Positions 5,799-7,220 of a stretch of 7,220 nucleotides of DNA are shown piece by piece. Source of the DNA: Nitrospirae bacterium UBA4572 (GTDB lineage: Bacteria > Nitrospirota > Leptospirillia > Leptospirillales > Leptospirillaceae); the NCBI GenBank assembly GCA_002387725.1, contig DGKK01000054.1:15217-22436 (forward strand), written 5' to 3'. Under the pieces are notes generated by a model. That model did not search any database, had not been told where the DNA came from, and saw only the letters and a list, made by a program, of their open reading frames with translations. The position numbers were made by a program, and so were the translations under genes. Numbering within the stretch: the stretch's first letter is position 1; each line of letters opens with the position of its first letter.

Positions 5799-7220
5799 CG
5801 TTTCGCGCGCGTTCCCAGAAGGGTCTGGAAGAGGACCTCCTTCTGTAGCGTCCCGTAAAGGGAGAGGATTTCGTCGCGGAGGAGGAGCAGCTGACGGGAG
5901 AGATCCCGGATCGCCTCGAGATCGCGCTCCCGGATGGGGTCAAGGAGCTGCCGGGAGAGCGAGTCGGCTTCCCGGTGGGCCGATTCCAGCTGGGTAAAGG
6001 CCGGGATTGTCCGATAGAGAGACTCCGAAGCCCCCTCTCTCCAGACATGGACCGGAGCATTCTGGAAAAAGAGAACCTCCTCCGGAGAGAGGGCGGCAAA
6101 GCAGGCCTTCTGAGCCAGGGAGAGAACCCCCTGGAGCCAGACAAAATACTCCACCTCATTGGACAGGACAGAGATTTCGGGAGCGGGCGATATCGGACGG
6201 AAGGGCTCGGGGGCCTTGCCCGATCGCCAGCCCCTTTCCCAGTCGAGAAAGACCTCTTCGGCCATGGGCCGCGCGATCGCATAGCCCTGGGCAAAGTCGC
6301 ATCCGAGCTTTTGGAGAAGGGGGATGAACTCCGGACGCTCCATGCCCTCCGCCACGACCCCGTGGCCGAAGATCCGGGCCAGACTCGCGATACTCTCAAT
6401 GATGGCCAGATTCTCCCGGTTGTCGAGCATCCCGATGACAAATCCCCGGTCGACCTTCAATGTGTCCACCGGGAGGTTCTTGAGATAGGAGAGGGAGGAG
6501 TAGCCGGTCCCGAAATCATCGATGGCCAGGCGGACTCCCCGCTCATGGATCCTCCGGAGCACCTCGGGAAACTCATGGAAGCCTTCGGCGGTGGAGGTCT
6601 CCAGAATCTCGATTTCGAGACGATGGGCCGGAACCTCCGGATGGGCGGCAAGGAGGTCGAAGAGACGGGGAACAAACTCCTCCCGCCGGAGCTGCAGCAG
6701 GTCGACATTGATGCTGATGGGAAGGTCAAGGCCCCGGGCGGACCAGCGCGAGAGATGATCCAGGGCGGACTCCAGGACCCAGTCCCCCATGGAGACGAGA
6801 AGCTCGGTTCCCGCAATTTCGGGAAGGAATTCTCCAGGAAGGAGAAGCCCCCGATCGGGATGGTTCCAGCGGACGAGGGCCTCGACCCCGGAGACGGCGC
6901 GGGATCGGAGGTTGATGATGGGCTGAAAGTGGAGGACGAGCTCCTTCTCCGCGATGGCCCGGGAAAACTCCGACATGAGCGCCTTTCGCTTCCGGATCAC
7001 CTCGTCCATGCTGCTGTTGTAAAGGGTATAGTCGTAGTCGTGGCGGTCGATGGCCATGTCCAGAGCCCGGGCCGCCTTGCGGACCATGTCTTCGGCGGAA
7101 ATCCCGTCGTCGGGGAAGAGGCTGATCCCGATGACGAGGTCGAGATCGATCTCGATGGAATCGATGGTATGGACCCGGCAAAGCTCCTGCCGGATCCGGC
7201 GGGCGAAACGGCCCACCTCG
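5795..7220 (-). CDS. GGDEF-remnant/EAL c-di-GMP phosphodiesterase with C-terminal CZB-like helical domain, 5' end outside window
   Basis: The frame is open to the right edge, so the true N-terminus is missing; the GTG at 7216 is just a codon within the gene. Taking that codon as residue 1, residues about 20-75 look like the C-terminal end of a GGDEF domain (LVIGISLFPDDG), but the usual AD-ALY-AK-GRN segment has become AARALDMAIDRHD, so it looks degenerate. The EAL domain (about 80-325) is intact: VEALVRW with Glu112, INVDLLQL with Asn170, LEIEILE (200-206), AIDDFGTGYSSLSYL with Asp233/Asp234, LKVDR with Lys254, VVAEGME with Glu290 and FAQGYAIARP with Gln310. These are the metal- and substrate-binding residues of active phosphodiesterases that convert c-di-GMP to pGpG. 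Residues about 352-460 form a helical domain resembling a CZB domain without its ligands. The stop TGA overlaps the glgA ATG, so the two genes form an operon. Sensory domains may lie further upstream. Confidence 0.9.
   Translation of the reverse strand, partial: EVGRFARRIRQELCRVHTIDSIEIDLDLVIGISLFPDDGISAEDMVRKAARALDMAIDRHDYDYTLYNSSMDEVIRKRKALMSEFSRAIAEKELVLHFQPIINLRSRAVSGVEALVRWNHPDRGLLLPGEFLPEIAGTELLVSMGDWVLESALDHLSRWSARGLDLPISINVDLLQLRREEFVPRLFDLLAAHPEVPAHRLEIEILETSTAEGFHEFPEVLRRIHERGVRLAIDDFGTGYSSLSYLKNLPVDTLKVDRGFVIGMLDNRENLAIIESIASLARIFGHGVVAEGMERPEFIPLLQKLGCDFAQGYAIARPMAEEVFLDWERGWRSGKAPEPFRPISPAPEISVLSNEVEYFVWLQGVLSLAQKACFAALSPEEVLFFQNAPVHVWREGASESLYRTIPAFTQLESAHREADSLSRQLLDPIRERDLEAIRDLSRQLLLLRDEILSLYGTLQKEVLFQTLLGTRAKR

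Noticed and set aside
4897..6441. 514-codon open frame on the minus strand spanning the glgA/EAL junction
   Set aside because: It is an alternative frame of two well-identified genes, with a Ser/Arg/Pro-rich composition typical of frame-shifted GC-rich coding sequence.

Overview
The window is GC-rich chromosomal DNA from a Gram-negative bacterium. The evidence is an outer-membrane-type lipoprotein lytic transglycosylase, a GspH-like pseudopilin and ADP-glucose-type glycogen synthesis. Proline-rich linkers, strong G/C third-position bias and the gene mix would suit an acidophilic Nitrospirota such as Leptospirillum, but that assignment is an impression and cannot be proven from this window. 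I found no mobile element, CRISPR array, tRNA or rRNA.

Layout, left to right. A 5'-complete, 3'-truncated pseudopilin gene (minus, 1-532) leaves the window at its left edge. Upstream of it on the same strand is a cold-shock protein gene (788-988) with a fully consensus sigma-70 promoter (1103-1131), a leader of about 108 nt containing a stable hairpin, and a strong intrinsic terminator (618-651) that separates it from the pseudopilin. Next comes an MltD-like murein transglycosylase lipoprotein (minus, 1185-2603) with two LysM repeats. A 630-bp divergent gap (2604-3233) holds no convincing gene. It contains candidate promoters for both directions, a 24-bp inverted repeat in the mltD leader and a short direct repeat in front of the regulator. 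On the plus strand a cysteine-free Crp/Fnr-family regulator (3234-3962) is followed after 58 nt by a 45-residue single-span membrane protein with a good ribosome-binding site (4021-4158). A G/C hairpin at 4161-4183 sits between this unit and the convergent glycogen synthase gene glgA (minus, 4206-5798). The start of glgA overlaps by 4 nt the stop of a GGDEF-remnant/EAL protein (minus, 5795-7220, truncated at the right edge).

How the genes may work together. The EAL gene and glgA share an ATGA stop/start junction, so they are almost certainly co-transcribed and probably translationally coupled. This places a predicted c-di-GMP phosphodiesterase directly ahead of glycogen synthesis. The EAL protein ends in a helical domain that resembles a zinc-binding CZB domain whose metal ligands have been lost. 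The Crp-like regulator probably controls itself, the small membrane protein and possibly the divergent mltD; this is inferred from position only. There is no clear new multigene system here. The most unusual points are the EAL-glgA coupling, the degenerate sensor at the end of the EAL protein, the Crp-linked micro-membrane protein and the structured leaders of csp and mltD.
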